Below, in pieces: positions 12,090 through 25,591 of a stretch of DNA of 64,000 bases (position 1 is the stretch's first letter; each line of letters starts with the position of its first letter). The stretch spans positions 13,685,868 to 13,749,867 of the forward strand of contig NC_045150.1 of the NCBI RefSeq assembly GCF_008831285.2, given 5' to 3'. The translations under genes were made by a program, and so were the position numbers. The notes beneath the pieces were generated by a model. The model ran no database searches, was not told the origin of the DNA, and saw only the letters and a program-made list of their open reading frames with translations. The DNA comes from Nymphaea colorata (Eukaryota > Streptophyta > Magnoliopsida > Nymphaeales > Nymphaeaceae).

Positions 12090-13675
12090 GATCACCTATA
12101 GTTGATCGAAAGAGTTTCACATTTCATTTTCTTTGCACTAGTTGATTTAGGAAATTCAAATCGCAAGTTTGAATGAAAGGGATTGCGATTAATGCGTCCA
12201 TTTGATCTGTTATTGTTAGTCCAACGAGTTAAACAAGTTGTTACATTTATACTGAATGATTTTGGGGATTGAAACAACAAGTTCGTATAAATGTTAATGA
12301 GATTTAATTCATTCATTTGCTCCCTTATAGTTAATAAAGTGGGATCGACTTGTCGTTTCATTCATATTGATTGGCTTAGTGGATTAAAATCACAAATTTG
12401 CCTAACTACAAAAGGGATTTAGGACATTCATTTGATCTTTTGTAGTGAATTCAAAGATTTTAACTTGTTATTTCCACATCAAACGATTTAAACGATTGAA
12501 ATCAAAAGTTCGTTCGAATGCCAATGAGATTTAACCGTTCATTTACTCCAAATCCAATGAGTTGAACTTGTTCTTTGATACTTATAGTTAATCGAATGAG
12601 TATGACTTGTTGTTACATCTATATTACGTTATTTAATGGGTAAATTTAAATCACAAGTCGATATGAACACAATTGTTGAAGCCATTCCTTTCATCATTTG
12701 AAATCCAACACATTAAACATGTTATCCGATCCCCTGCAATTAATCAAACGAGTTTCAATCATCCTTACATCCACTTTGATAGATTAAAGGAATGGAAATC
12801 ATAGCTTCACGTGAACAGGAATGCAACTTAAGCCATTCATTTCATCACTTATAGCAAATCCAACGAGTTAAACAGGTTACATTTATATTTAATGATTTAG
12901 GAGATTGAAATCATAAGTTTGTAAGACTGCGAATGAGATTTAAAACCTTCAATTGATCACCTACAGTTAATCGAATGATTTTAACATTTCATTGCATTTG
13001 TACTGATTGATTTAAGAAATTGAAATCCCAAGTTTGAATGAATACGAATGAGATTTAGGCATTCATTTCATCCCTTATATTCAATGCAATGAGTTAAACA
13101 TGTTGTTACGTTTATACTGAATGAATAAAGGGATTGAAAAACCAAGTTCGCATAAATATGAATCAGATTTAAGTCATTCATTTGCTTGCTTATAGTTAAT
13201 CAAGTGGGACCAGCTTGTTGTCTCATTCACATTGATTGGCTTAGGGGATTAAAATCACAAATTTACGTGACTATAATTGGGTTTAATACATTCATTTGAT
13301 CTTTTGTAGTGAATTCAAAGATTTAAACTTGTTATTTCTATATCGAACGATTTAAATGATTGAAATCTTAAGTTCATTTGAACGCCAGTGAGATTTAACC
13401 ATTCATTTACTCCCTCATAGTTAGTCCAATGAGTTGAATTTGTTATTTGATACTTATAGAAAACCGAATGACTACAACTTGTTGTTACATCTATATTACG
13501 TGATTTAAGGGGTGGATTAAAATCACAAGTTCATATGAACGCAATTCTTTAAGCCATTCATTTCATCACATGAAGTTAATCCAACGGGTCGAACATGTTC
13601 CATTTACATTTAATGATTTAAGGGATTGCAATCACAAGATTACAAGACTATGAATAAGATTTCGAACCTTCATTT
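12090..13675 (+). repeat. HOR copy H3 (1586 bp)
   Basis: Alpha 12090-12954, beta 12955-13675. Alpha begins GATCGAAAGAG instead of GATCGAATGAG, and m8 reads CCTGCAATTAATC, which removes the CTGCAG site. Beta n2 reads GATTGAAAAACCAAG and n7 reads CACAAGATTAC, which removes AAGCTT. The beta half is the left end of the 4747-bp duplicated block. Confidence 0.94.
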
Positions 13676-15261
13676 GATCACCTGTAGTTGATCGAAAGAG
13701 TTTCACATTTCATTTTCTTTGCACTAGTTGATTTAGGAAATTGAAATCGCAAGTTTGAATGAAAGGGATTGCGATTAATGCGTCCATTTGATCTGTTATT
13801 GTTAGTCCAACGAGTTAAACAAGTTGTTACATTTATACTGAATGATTTTGGGGATTGAAACAACAAGTTCGTATAAATGTTAATGAGATTTAATTCATTC
13901 ATTTGCTCCCTTATAGTTAATAAAGTGGGATCGACTTGTCGTTTCATTCATATTGATTGGCTTAGTGGATTAAAATCACAAATTTGCCTAACTACAAAAG
14001 GGATTTAGGACATTCATTTGATCTTTTGTAGTGAATTCAAAGATTTTAACTTGTTATTTCCACATCAAACGATTTAAACGATTGAAATCAAAAGTTCGTT
14101 CGAATGCCAATGAGATTTAACCGTTCATTTACTCCAAATCCAATGAGTTGAACTTGTTCTTTGATACTTATAGTTAATCGAATGAGTATGACTTGTTGTT
14201 ACATCTATATTACGTTATTTAATGGGTAAATTTAAATCACAAGTCGATATGAACAAAATTGTTGAAGCCATTCCCTTCATCATTTGAAATCCAACACATT
14301 AAACATGTTATCCGATCCCCTGCAGTTAATCCAACGAATTTCGATCATCTTTACATCCAATTTCATAGATTAAAGGAATGGAAATCATAGGTTCATGTGA
14401 ACAGGAATGCAACTTAAGCCATTCATTTCATCACTTATAGCAAATCCAATGAGTTAAACAGGTTACATTTATAATTAATGATTTAAGGGATTGAAATCAT
14501 AAGTTTGTAAGACTGCGAATGAGATTTAAAACCTTCAATTGATCACCTACAGTTAATCGAATGATTTTAACATTTTATTGCATTTGTACTGTTTGATTTA
14601 AGAAATTGAAATCCCAAGTTTGAATGAATACGAATGAGATTTAAGCATTCATTTCATCCCTTATATTCAATGCAATGAGTTAAACATGTTGTTACGTTTA
14701 TACTGAATGAATAAAGGGATTGAAACAATAAGTTCGCATAAATATGAACCAGATTTAAGTCATTCATTTGCTTCCTTATAGTTAATCAAGTGGGACCAGC
14801 TTGTTGTCTCATTCACATTGATTGGCTTAGGGGATTAAAATCACAAATTTACGTGACTATAATTGGGTTTAATACATTCATTTGATCTTTTGTAGTGAAT
14901 TCAAAGATTTAAACTTGTTATTTTTATATCGAACGATTTAAATGACTGAAATCTTAAGTTCATTTGAACGCCAGTGAGATTTAACCATTCATTTACTCCC
15001 TCATAGTTAGTCCAATGAGTTGAATTTGTTATTTGATACTTATAGAAAACCGAATGACTACAACTTGTTGTTACATCTATATTACGTGATTTAAGGGGTG
15101 GATTAAAATCACTAGTTCATATGAACGCATTTCTTTAAGCCATTCATTTCATCACATGAAGTTAATCCAACGGGTAGAACATGTTCCATTTACATTTAAT
15201 GATTTAAGGTATTGCAATCACAAGATTACAAGACTATGAATAAGATTTCGAACCTTCATTT
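13676..15261 (+). repeat. HOR copy H4 (1586 bp), duplicated at 18423
   Basis: Alpha 13676-14540, beta 14541-15261. Alpha has GATCGAAAGAG plus the GAACAAAATTG/GTTCATGTGAAC markers, so it combines the proximal part of H3 with the distal part of H2. The beta sixth monomer reads ATCACTAGTTC. Its partner 4747 bp to the right repeats all of these; I noticed differences only at about 13683 (CCTGTAG/CCTATAG) and 14251 (ATGAAC/ATAAAC). Confidence 0.94.
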
Positions 15262-16838
15262 GATCACCTATAGTTGATCGAATGAGTTTCACATTTCATT
15301 TTCTTTGCACTAGTTGATTTAAGAAATTGAAATCGCAAGTTTGAATGAAAGGGATTGCGATTAAAGCGTCCATTTGATCCCTTATTGTTAGTGCAACGAG
15401 TTAAACATTTATACTGAATGATTTTGGGGATTGAAACAACAATTTCGTATAAATATTAATGAGATTTAAGTCATTCATTTGCTCCCTTACAGTTAATAAA
15501 GTGGGATCGACTTGTCGTTTCATTCATATTGATTGGCTTAGTGGATTAAAATCACAAATTTGCCTAACTACAAAAGGGATTTAGGACATTCATTTGATCT
15601 TTTGTAGTGAATTCAAAGATTTTAACTTGTTATTTCCACATCAAACGATTTAAACGATTGAAATCAAAAGTTCGTTCGAATGCCAATGAGATTTAACCGT
15701 TCATTTACTCCAAATCCAATGAGTTGAACTTGTTCTTTGATACTTATAGTTAATCGAATGAGTATGACTTGTTGTTACATCTATATTACGTTATTTAATG
15801 GGTAAATTTAAATCACAAGTCGATATGAACACAATTGTTGAAGCCATTCCTTTCATCATTTGAAATCCAACACATTAAACATGTTATCCGATCCCCTGCA
15901 ATTAATCAAACGAGTTTCAATCATCCTTACATCCACTTTGATAGATTAAAGGAATGGAAATCATAGCTTCACGTGAACAGGAATGCAACTTAAGCCATTC
16001 ATTTCATCACTTATAGCAAATCCAACGAGTTAAACAGGTTACAATTATATTTAATGATTTAAGAGATTGAAATCATAAGTTTGTAAGACTGCGAATGAGA
16101 TTTAAAACCTTCAATTGATCACCTACAGTTAATCGAATGATTTTAACATTTCATTGCATTTGTACTGATTGATTTAAGAAATTGAAATCCCAAGTTTGAA
16201 TGAATACGAATGAGATTTAGGCATTCATTTCATCCCTTATATTCAATGCAATGAGTTAAACATGTTGTTACGTTTATACTGAATGAATAAAGGGATTGAA
16301 AAACCAAGTTCGCATAAATATGAACCAGATTTAAGTCATTCATTTGCTTCCTTATAGTTAATCAAGTGGGACCACCTTTTTTGTCTCATTAACATTGATT
16401 GTCTTAGGGGATTAAAATCACAAATTTACGTGACTAAAATTGGGTTTAATACATTCATTTGATCTTTTGTAGTGAATTCAAAGATTTAAACTTGTTATTT
16501 CTATATCGAACGATTTAAATGATTGAAATCGTAAGTTCATTTGAACGCCAGTGAGATTTAACCGTTCATTTACTCCCTCATAGTTAGTCCAATGAGTTGA
16601 ATTTGTTATTTGATACTTATAGAAAACCAAATGACTACAACTTGTTGTTACATCCATATTACGTGATTTAAGGGGTGGATTTAAATCACAAGTTCATTTG
16701 AACGCAATTGTTTAAGCCATTCATTTCATCACATGAAGTTAATCCAACGGGTTGAACATGTTCCATTTACATTTAATGATTTAAGGGATTGCAATCACAA
16801 GCTTACAAGACTATGAATAAGATTTCGAACCTTCATTT
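15262..16838 (+). repeat. HOR copy H5 (1577 bp), duplicated at 20009
   Basis: Alpha is 855 bp (15262-16116) and beta 722 bp (16117-16838). Alpha monomer 2 reads GAGTTAAACATTTATAC near 15400, lacking 10 bases that are present in every other lineage. The same 10-bp deletion occurs at about 20148 in the duplicate. Confidence 0.93.
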
Positions 16839-18422
16839 GATCACCTATAGTTGATCGAATGAGTTTCACATTTCATTTTGTTTGCACTGGTTGATTTAAG
16901 AAATTGAAATCACAAGTTTGAATGAAAGGGATTGCGATTAAAGCGTCCATTTGATCCCTTATTGTTAATGCAACGAGTTAAACAAGTTGTTACGTTTATA
17001 CTGAATGATTTTGGGGATTGAAACAACAAGTTCGTACAAATATTAAAGAGATTTAATAAAGTGGGATCGACTTATAGTTAATAAAGTGGGATCGACTTGT
17101 CGTTTCATTCATATTGATTGGCTTAGGGCATTAAAATCACAAATTTGCCTAACTACAAATGGGATTTAAGACATTCATTTGATCTTTTGTAGTGAATTCA
17201 AAGATTTTAACTTGTTATTTCTACATCAAATGATTTACACGATTGAAAACAAAAGTTCGTTCGAATGCCAGTGAGATTTAACCGTTCATTTACTCCAAAT
17301 CCAATGAGTTGAACTTGTTCTTTGATACTTATAGTTAATCGAATGAGTATGACTTGTTGTTACATCTATATTACGTTATTTAAGGGGTAAATTTAAATCA
17401 CAAGTCGATATGAACACAATTGTTGAAGCCATTCCTTTCATCATTTGAAATGCAACACATTAAACATGTTATCCGATCCCCGGCAATTAATCAAACGAGT
17501 TTCAATCATCCTTACATCCACTTTGATAGATTAAAGGAATGGAAATCATATGTTCACGTGAACAGGAATGCAACTTAAGCCATTCATTTCATCACTTATA
17601 GCAAATCCAATGAGTTAAACTGGTTACATTTATATTTAATGATTTAAGAGATTGAAATCATAAGTTTGTAAGAATGCGAATGAGATTTAAAACCTTCAAT
17701 TGATCACCTACAGTTAATCGAATGATTTTAACATTTCATTGCATTTGTACTGATTGATTTAAGAAATTGAAATCCCAAGTTTGAATGAATACGAATGAGA
17801 TTTAGGCATTCATTTCATCCCTTATATTCAATGCAATGAGTTAAACATGTTGTTACGTTTATACTGAATGAATAAAGGGATTGAAAAACCAAGTTCGCAT
17901 AAATATGAATCAAATTTAAGTCATTCATTTGCTTCCTTATAGTTAATCAAGTGGGACCAGCTTGTTGTCTCATTCACATTGATTGGCTTAGGGGATTAAA
18001 ATCACAAATTTACGTGACTATAATTGGGTTTAATACATTCATTTGATCTTTTGTAGTGAATTCAAAGATTTAAACTTGTTATTTCTATATCGAACGATTT
18101 AAATGATTGAAATCTTAAGTTCATTTGAACGCCAGTGAGATTTAACCATTCATTTACTCCCTCATAGTTAGTCCAATGAGTTGAATTTGTTATTTGATAC
18201 TTATAGAAAACCGAATGACTACAACTTGTTGTTACATCTATATTACGTGATTTAAGGGGTGGATTAAAATCACAAGTTCATATGAACGCAATTCTTTAAG
18301 CCATTCATTTCATCACATGAAGTTAATCCAACGGGTCGAACATGTTCCATTTACATTTAATGATTTAAGGGATTGCAATCACAAGATTACAAGACTATGA
18401 ATAAGATTTCGAACCTTCATTT
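16839..18422 (+). repeat. HOR copy H6 (1584 bp) with local templated insertion
   Basis: Alpha 16839-17701 (863 bp), beta 17702-18422. At the m2/m3 boundary a 20-base stretch starting TAATAAAGTGGG is present twice (17054-17073 and 17079-17098), replacing the usual AAGTCATTCATTTGCTCCC. This looks like a short templated insertion copied from just downstream. The same scar appears near 21801 and, with one base changed, near 23387, which marks these three copies as close relatives. Confidence 0.93.
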
Positions 18423-20008
18423 GATCACCTATAGTTGATCGAAAGAGTTTCACATTTCATTTTCTTTGCACTAGTTGATTTAGGAAATTGAAATCGCAAG
18501 TTTGAATGAAAGGGATTGCGATTAATGCGTCCATTTGATCTGTTATTGTTAGTCCAACGAGTTAAACAAGTTGTTACATTTATACTGAATGATTTTGGGG
18601 ATTGAAACAACAAGTTCGTATAAATGTTAATGAGATTTAATTCATTCATTTGCTCCCTTATAGTTAATAAAGTGGGATCGACTTGTCGTTTCATTCATAT
18701 TGATTGGCTTAGTGGATTAAAATCACAAATTTGCCTAACTACAAAAGGGATTTAGGACATTCATTTGATCTTTTGTAGTGAATTCAAAGATTTTAACTTG
18801 TTATTTCCACATCAAACGATTTAAACGATTGAAATCAAAAGTTCGTTCGAATGCCAATGAGATTTAACCGTTCATTTACTCCAAATCCAATGAGTTGAAC
18901 TTGTTCTTTGATACTTATAGTTAATCGAATGAGTATGACTTGTTGTTACATCTATATTACGTTATTTAATGGGTAAATTTAAATCACAAGTCGATATAAA
19001 CAAAATTGTTGAAGCCATTCCCTTCATCATTTGAAATCCAACACATTAAACATGTTATCCGATCCCCTGCAGTTAATCCAACGAATTTCGATCATCTTTA
19101 CATCCAATTTCATAGATTAAAGGAATGGAAATCATAGGTTCATGTGAACAGGAATGCAACTTAAGCCATTCATTTCATCACTTATAGCAAATCCAATGAG
19201 TTAAACAGGTTACATTTATAATTAATGATTTAAGGGATTGAAATCATAAGTTTGTAAGACTGCGAATGAGATTTAAAACCTTCAATTGATCACCTACAGT
19301 TAATCGAATGATTTTAACATTTTATTGCATTTGTACTGTTTGATTTAAGAAATTGAAATCCCAAGTTTGAATGAATACGAATGAGATTTAAGCATTCATT
19401 TCATCCCTTATATTCAATGCAATGAGTTAAACATGTTGTTACGTTTATACTGAATGAATAAAGGGATTGAAACAATAAGTTCGCATAAATATGAACCAGA
19501 TTTAAGTCATTCATTTGCTTCCTTATAGTTAATCAAGTGGGACCAGCTTGTTGTCTCATTCACATTGATTGGCTTAGGGGATTAAAATCACAAATTTACG
19601 TGACTATAATTGGGTTTAATACATTCATTTGATCTTTTGTAGTGAATTCAAAGATTTAAACTTGTTATTTTTATATCGAACGATTTAAATGACTGAAATC
19701 TTAAGTTCATTTGAACGCCAGTGAGATTTAACCATTCATTTACTCCCTCATAGTTAGTCCAATGAGTTGAATTTGTTATTTGATACTTATAGAAAACCGA
19801 ATGACTACAACTTGTTGTTACATCTATATTACGTGATTTAAGGGGTGGATTAAAATCACTAGTTCATATGAACGCATTTCTTTAAGCCATTCATTTCATC
19901 ACATGAAGTTAATCCAACGGGTAGAACATGTTCCATTTACATTTAATGATTTAAGGTATTGCAATCACAAGATTACAAGACTATGAATAAGATTTCGAAC
20001 CTTCATTT
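18423..20008 (+). repeat. HOR copy H7 (1586 bp), duplicate of H4
   Basis: Alpha 18423-19287, beta 19288-20008. It carries GATCGAAAGAG, GAACAAAATTG, CATTCCCTTC, GTTCATGTGAAC and ATCACTAGTTC at the same offsets as the copy at 13676. The spacing of every marker pair I measured is 4747 bp. Confidence 0.94.
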
Positions 20009-21585
20009 GATCACCTATAGTTGATCGAATGAGTTTCACATTTCATTTTCTTTGCACTAGTTGATTTAAGAAATTGAAATCACAAGTTTGAATGAAAGGG
20101 ATTGCGATTAAAGCGTCCATTTGATCCCTTATTGTTAGTGCAACGAGTTAAACATTTATACTGAATGATTTTGGGGATTGAAACAACAATTTCGTATAAA
20201 TATTAATGAGATTTAAGTCATTCATTTGCTCCCTTACAGTTAATAAAGTGGGATCGACTTGTCGTTTCATTCATATTGATTGGCTTAGTGGATTAAAATC
20301 ACAAATTTGCCTAACTACAAAAGGGATTTAGGACATTCATTTGATCTTTTGTAGTGAATTCAAAGATTTTAACTTGTTATTTCCACATCAAACGATTTAA
20401 ACGATTGAAATCAAAAGTTCGTTCGAATGCCAATGAGATTTAACCGTTCATTTACTCCAAATCCAATGAGTTGAACTTGTTCTTTGATACTTATAGTTAA
20501 TCGAATGAGTATGACTTGTTGTTACATCTATATTACGTTATTTAATGGGTAAATTTAAATCACAAGTCGATATGAACACAATTGTTGAAGCCATTCCTTT
20601 CATCATTTGAAATCCAACACATTAAACATGTTATCCGATCCCCTGCAATTAATCAAACGAGTTTCAATCATCCTTACATCCACTTTGATAGATTAAAGGA
20701 ATGGAAATCATAGCTTCACGTGAACAGGAATGCAACTTAAGCCATTCATTTCATCACTTATAGCAAATCCAACGAGTTAAACAGGTTACATTTATATTTA
20801 ATGATTTAAGAGATTGAAATCATAAGTTTGTAAGACTACGAATGAGATTTAAAACCTTCAATTGATCACCTACAGTTAATCGAATGATTTTAACATTTCA
20901 TTGCATTTGTACTGATTGATTTAAGAAATTGAAATCCCAAGTTTGAATGAATACGAATGAGATTTAGGCATTCATTTCATCCCTTATATTCAATGCAATG
21001 AGTTAAACATGTTGTTACGTTTATACTGAATGAATAAAGGGATTGAAAAACCAAGTTCGCATAAATATGAACCAGATTTAAGTCATTCATTTGCTTCCTT
21101 ATAGTTAATCAAGTGGGACCACCTTTTTTGTCTCATTAACATTGATTGTCTTAGGGGATTAAAATCACAAATTTACGTGACTAAAATTGGGTTTAATACA
21201 TTCATTTGATCTTTTGTAGTGAATTCAAAGATTTAAACTTGTTATTTCTATATCGAACGATTTAAATGATTGAAATCGTAAGTTCATTTGAACGCCAGTG
21301 AGATTTAACCGTTCATTTACTCCCTCATAGTTAGTCCAATGAGTTGAATTTGTTATTTGATACTTATAGAAAACCAAATGACTACAACTTGTTGTTACAT
21401 CCATATTACGTGATTTAAGGGGTGGATTTAAATCACAAGTTCATATGAACGCAATTGTTTAAGCCATTCATTTCATCACATGAAGTTAATCCAACGGGTT
21501 GAACATGTTCCATTTACATTTAATGATTTAAGGGATTGCAATCACAAGCTTACAAGACTATGAATAAGATTTCGAACCTTCATTT
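20009..21585 (+). repeat. HOR copy H8 (1577 bp), duplicate of H5
   Basis: Alpha 20009-20863 has the same 10-bp deletion in monomer 2 as H5. Beta 20864-21585 repeats ACCTTTTTTGTCTCATTAAC. Differences from H5 that I noticed are near 20083 (CACAAG/CGCAAG), 20790 (ACATTT/ACAATT), 20838 (ACTACG/ACTGCG) and 21445 (TTCATATG/TTCATTTG). Confidence 0.93.
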
Positions 21586-23170
21586 GATCACCTATAGTTG
21601 ATCGAATGAGTTTCACATTTCATTTTGTTTGCACTGGTTGATTTAAGAAATTGAAATCACAAGTTTGAATGAAAGGGATTGCGATTAAAGCGTCCATTTG
21701 ATCCCTTATTGTTAATGCAACGAGTTAAACAAGTTGTTACGTTTATACTGAATGATTTTGGGGATTGAAACAACAAGTTCGTACAAATATTAAAGAGATT
21801 TAATAAAGTGGGATCGACTTATAGTTAATAAAGTGGGATCGACTTGTCGTTTCATTCATATTGATTGGCTTAGGGCATTAAAATCACAAATTTGCCTAAC
21901 TACAAATGGGATTTAAGACATTCATTTGATCTTTTGTAGTGAATTCAAAGATTTTAACTTGTTATTTCTACATCAAATGATTTACACGATTGAAAACAAA
22001 AGTTCGTTCGAATGCCAGTGAGATTTAACCGTTCATTTACTCCAAATCCAATGAGTTGAACTTGTTCTTTGATACTTATAGTTAATCGAATGAGTATGAC
22101 TTGTTGTTACATCTATATTACGTTATTTAAGGGGTAAATTTAAATCACAAGTCGATATGAACACAATTGTTGAAGCCATTCCTTTCATCATTTGAAATGC
22201 AACACATTAAACATGTTATCCGATCCCCGGCAATTAATCAAACGAGTTTCAATCATCCTTACATCCACTTTGATAGATTAAAGGAATGGAAATCATATGT
22301 TCACGTGAACAGGAATGCAACTTAAGCCATTCATTTCATCACTTATAGCAAATCCAATGAGTTAAACTGGTTACATTTATATTTAATGATTTAAGAGATT
22401 GAAATCATAAGTTTGTAAGAATGCGAATGAGATTTAAAACCTTCAATTGATCACCTACAGTTAATCGAATGATTTTAACATTTTATTGCATTTGTACTGA
22501 TTGATTTAAGAAATTGAAATCCCAAGTTTGAATGAATACGAATGAGATTTAAGCATTCATTTCATCCCTTATATTCAATGCAATGAGTTAAACATGTTGT
22601 TACGTTTATACTGAATGAATAAAGGGATTGAAAAACCAAGTTCGCATAAATATGAACCAGATTTAAGTCATTCATTTGCTTCCTTATAGCTAATCAAGTG
22701 GGAGCAGCTTTTTTGTCTCATTAACATTGATTGTCTTAGGGGATTAAAATCACAAATTTACGTGACTACAATTGGGTTTAATACATTCATTTGATCTTTT
22801 GTAGTGAATTCAAAGATTTAAACTTGTTGTTTCTATATCGAACGATTTAAATGATTGAAATCGTAAGTTCATTTGAACGCCAGTGAGATTTAACGGTTCA
22901 TTTACTCCCTCATAGTTAGTCCAATGAGTTGAATTTGTTATTTGATACTTATAGAAAACCAAATGACTACAACTTGTTGTTACATCCATATTACGTGATT
23001 TAAGGGGTGGATTTAAATCACAAGTTCATATGAACGCAATTGTTTAAGCCATTCATTTCATCACATGAAGTTAATCCAACGGGTTGAACATGTTCCATTT
23101 ACATTTAATGATTTAAGGGATTGCAATCACAAGCTTACAAGACTATGAATAAGATTTCGAACCTTCATTT
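21586..23170 (+). repeat. HOR copy H9 (1585 bp), duplicate of H6 in its alpha half
   Basis: Alpha 21586-22448 repeats the templated-insertion scar and the CCCCGGCAATTAATC variant of H6. In beta (22449-23170) the match to H6 stops: ACATTTTATTG at 22478 replaces ACATTTCATTG, and later markers also differ. The right end of the 4747-bp duplication is therefore close to 22480. Confidence 0.92.
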
Positions 23171-24756
23171 GATCACCTATAGTTGATCGAATGAGTTTCA
23201 CATTTCATTTTGTTTGCACTGGTTGATTTAAGAAATTGAAATCACAAGTTTGAATGAAAGGGATTGCGATTAAAGCGTCCATTTGATCCCTTATTGTTAA
23301 TGCAACGAGTTAAACAAGTTGTTACGTTTATACTGAATGATTTTGGGGATTGAAACGACAAGTTCGTACAAATATTAATGAGATTTAATAAAATGGGATC
23401 GACTTATAGTTAATAAAGTGGGATCGACTTGTCGTTTTATTCATATTGATTGGCTTAGGGCATTAAAATCACAAATTTGCCTAACTACAAATGAGATTTA
23501 AGACATTCATTTGATCATTTGTAGTGAATTCAAAGATTTTAACTTGTTATTTCTACATCAAACGATTTAAACGATTGAAATCAAAAGTTCGTTCGAATGC
23601 CAGTGAGATTTAACCGTTCATTTACTCCAAATCCAATGAGCTGAACTTGTTCTTTGATACTTATAGTTAATTGAATGAGTATGACTTGTTGTTACATCTA
23701 TATTACGTTATTTAAGGGGTAAATTTAAATCACAAGTCGATATGAACACAATTGTTGAAGTCATTCCTTTCATCATTTGAAATCCAACACATCAAACATG
23801 TTATCCGATCCCCTGCAGTTAATCAAACGAGTTTCAATCATCCTTACATCCACTTTGATAGATTAAAGGAATGGAAATCATAGGTTCACGTGAACAGGAA
23901 TGTAACTTAAGCCATTCATTTCATCACTTATAGCAAATCCAACGAGTTAAACAGGTTACATTTATATTTAATGATTTAAGAGATTGAAATCATAAGTTTG
24001 TAAGACTGCGAATGAGATTTAAAACCTTCAATTGATCACCTACAGTTAATCGAATGATTTTAACATTTTATTGCATTTGTACTGATTGATTTAAGAAATT
24101 GAAATCCCAAGTTTGAATGAATACGAATGAGATTTAAGCATTCATTTCATCCCTTATATTCAATTTAATGAGTTAAACATGTTGTTACGTTTATACTGAA
24201 TGAATAAAGGGATTGAAGAACCAAGTTCGCATAAATATGAACCAGATTTAAGTCATTCATTTGCTTCCTTATAGTTAATCAAGTGGGACCAGCTTGTTGT
24301 CTCATTAACATTGATTGTCTTAGGGGATTAAAATCACAAATTTACGTGACTACAATTGGGTTTAATACATTCATTTGATCTTTTGTAGTGGATTCAAAGA
24401 TTTAAACTTGTTATTTCTATATCGAACGATTTAAATGATTGAAATCGTAAGTTCATTTGAACGCCAGTGAGATTTAACCATTCATTTACTCCCTCATAGT
24501 TAGTCCAATGAGTTGAATTTGTTATTTGATACTTATAGAAAACCGAATGACTACAACTTGTTGTTACATCCATATTACATGATTTAAGGGGTGGATTTAA
24601 ATCACAAGTTCATATGAACGCAATTGTTTAAGCCATTCATTTCATCACATGAAGTTAATCCAACGGGTTGAACATGTTCCATTTACATTTAATGATTTAA
24701 GGGATTGCAATCACAAGCTTACAAGACTATGAATAAGATTTTTCGAACCTTCATTT
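23171..24756 (+). repeat. HOR copy H10 (1586 bp)
   Basis: Alpha 23171-24033 carries the templated-insertion scar in the form AATAAAATGGG. Beta 24034-24756 has 723 bp, with two extra T in GATTTTTCGAACC near 24740. CTGCAG has been regained relative to H6 and H9. Confidence 0.92.
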
Positions 24757-25591
24757 GATCACCTATAGTTGATCGAATGAGTTTCACATTTCATTTTGTT
24801 TGCACTGGTTGGTTTAAGAAATTGAAATCACAAGTTTGAATGAAAGGGATTGCGATTAAAGAGTCCATTTGATCCCTTATTGTTAATGCAACGAGTTAAA
24901 CAAGTTGTTACGTTTATACTGAATGATTTTGGGGATTGAAACAACAAGTTCATACAAATATTAATGAGATTGAAGCATTCATTTCATCCCTTATGTTCAA
25001 TGCAATGAGTTAAACATGTTGTTACGTTTATACTGAATGAATAAAGGGATTGAAACAACAAGTTCGCATAAATATGAACCAGATTTAAGTCATTCATTTG
25101 CTTCCTTATAGTTAATCAAGTGGAACCAGCTTGTTGTCTCATTCACATTGATTGGCTTAGGGGATTAAAATCACAAATTTACGTGACTACAATTGGGTTT
25201 AATACATTCATTTGATCTTTTGTAGTGAATTCAAAGATTTAAACTTGTTATTTCTATATCGAACGATTTAAATTATTGAAATCGTAAGTTCATTTGAATG
25301 CCAGTGAGATTTAACCGTTCATTTACTCCCTCATAGTTAGTCCAATGAGTTGAATTTGTTATTTGATACTTATAGAAAACCGAATGACTACAACTTGTTG
25401 TTACGTCCATATTACGTGATTTAAGGGGTAGATTTAAATCACAAGTTCATATGAACGCAATTGTTTAAACCATTCATTTCATCACATGAAGTTAATCCAA
25501 CGTGTTGAACATGTTCCATTTACATTTAATGATTTAAGGGATTGCAATCAGAAGCTTACAAGACTATGAATAAGATTTCGAACTTTCAATT
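24757..25591 (+). repeat. Alpha-beta deletion chimera (835 bp)
   Basis: The unit starts as alpha m1-m2. At about 24965-24975 it switches to beta from the n1/n2 boundary (AATGAGATTGAAGCATTC, then TTATGTTCAATGC). Alpha m3-m9 and beta n1 are missing, 751 bp less than a standard HOR. The switch point lies in sequence shared by the two monomers (AATGAGATT-AAG), as expected for unequal exchange. Confidence 0.9.

Larger units (their letters stand above)
12955..17733 (+). repeat. 3-HOR tandem duplication A, left copy
   Basis: A block of three HORs that recurs exactly 4747 bp downstream. It holds the private markers GATTGAAAAACC (n2), GATCGAAAGAG, ATCACTAGTTC, the 10-bp m2 deletion and the templated-insertion scar, in this order. 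The left limit is soft: alpha at 12090 also resembles 16839, but with more differences. Confidence 0.88.
17702..22480 (+). repeat. 3-HOR tandem duplication A, right copy
   Basis: Every marker of the left copy returns at +4747. Reading the two side by side I noticed about ten substitutions and no length difference. Similarity to the left copy drops after about 22475. Confidence 0.88.
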
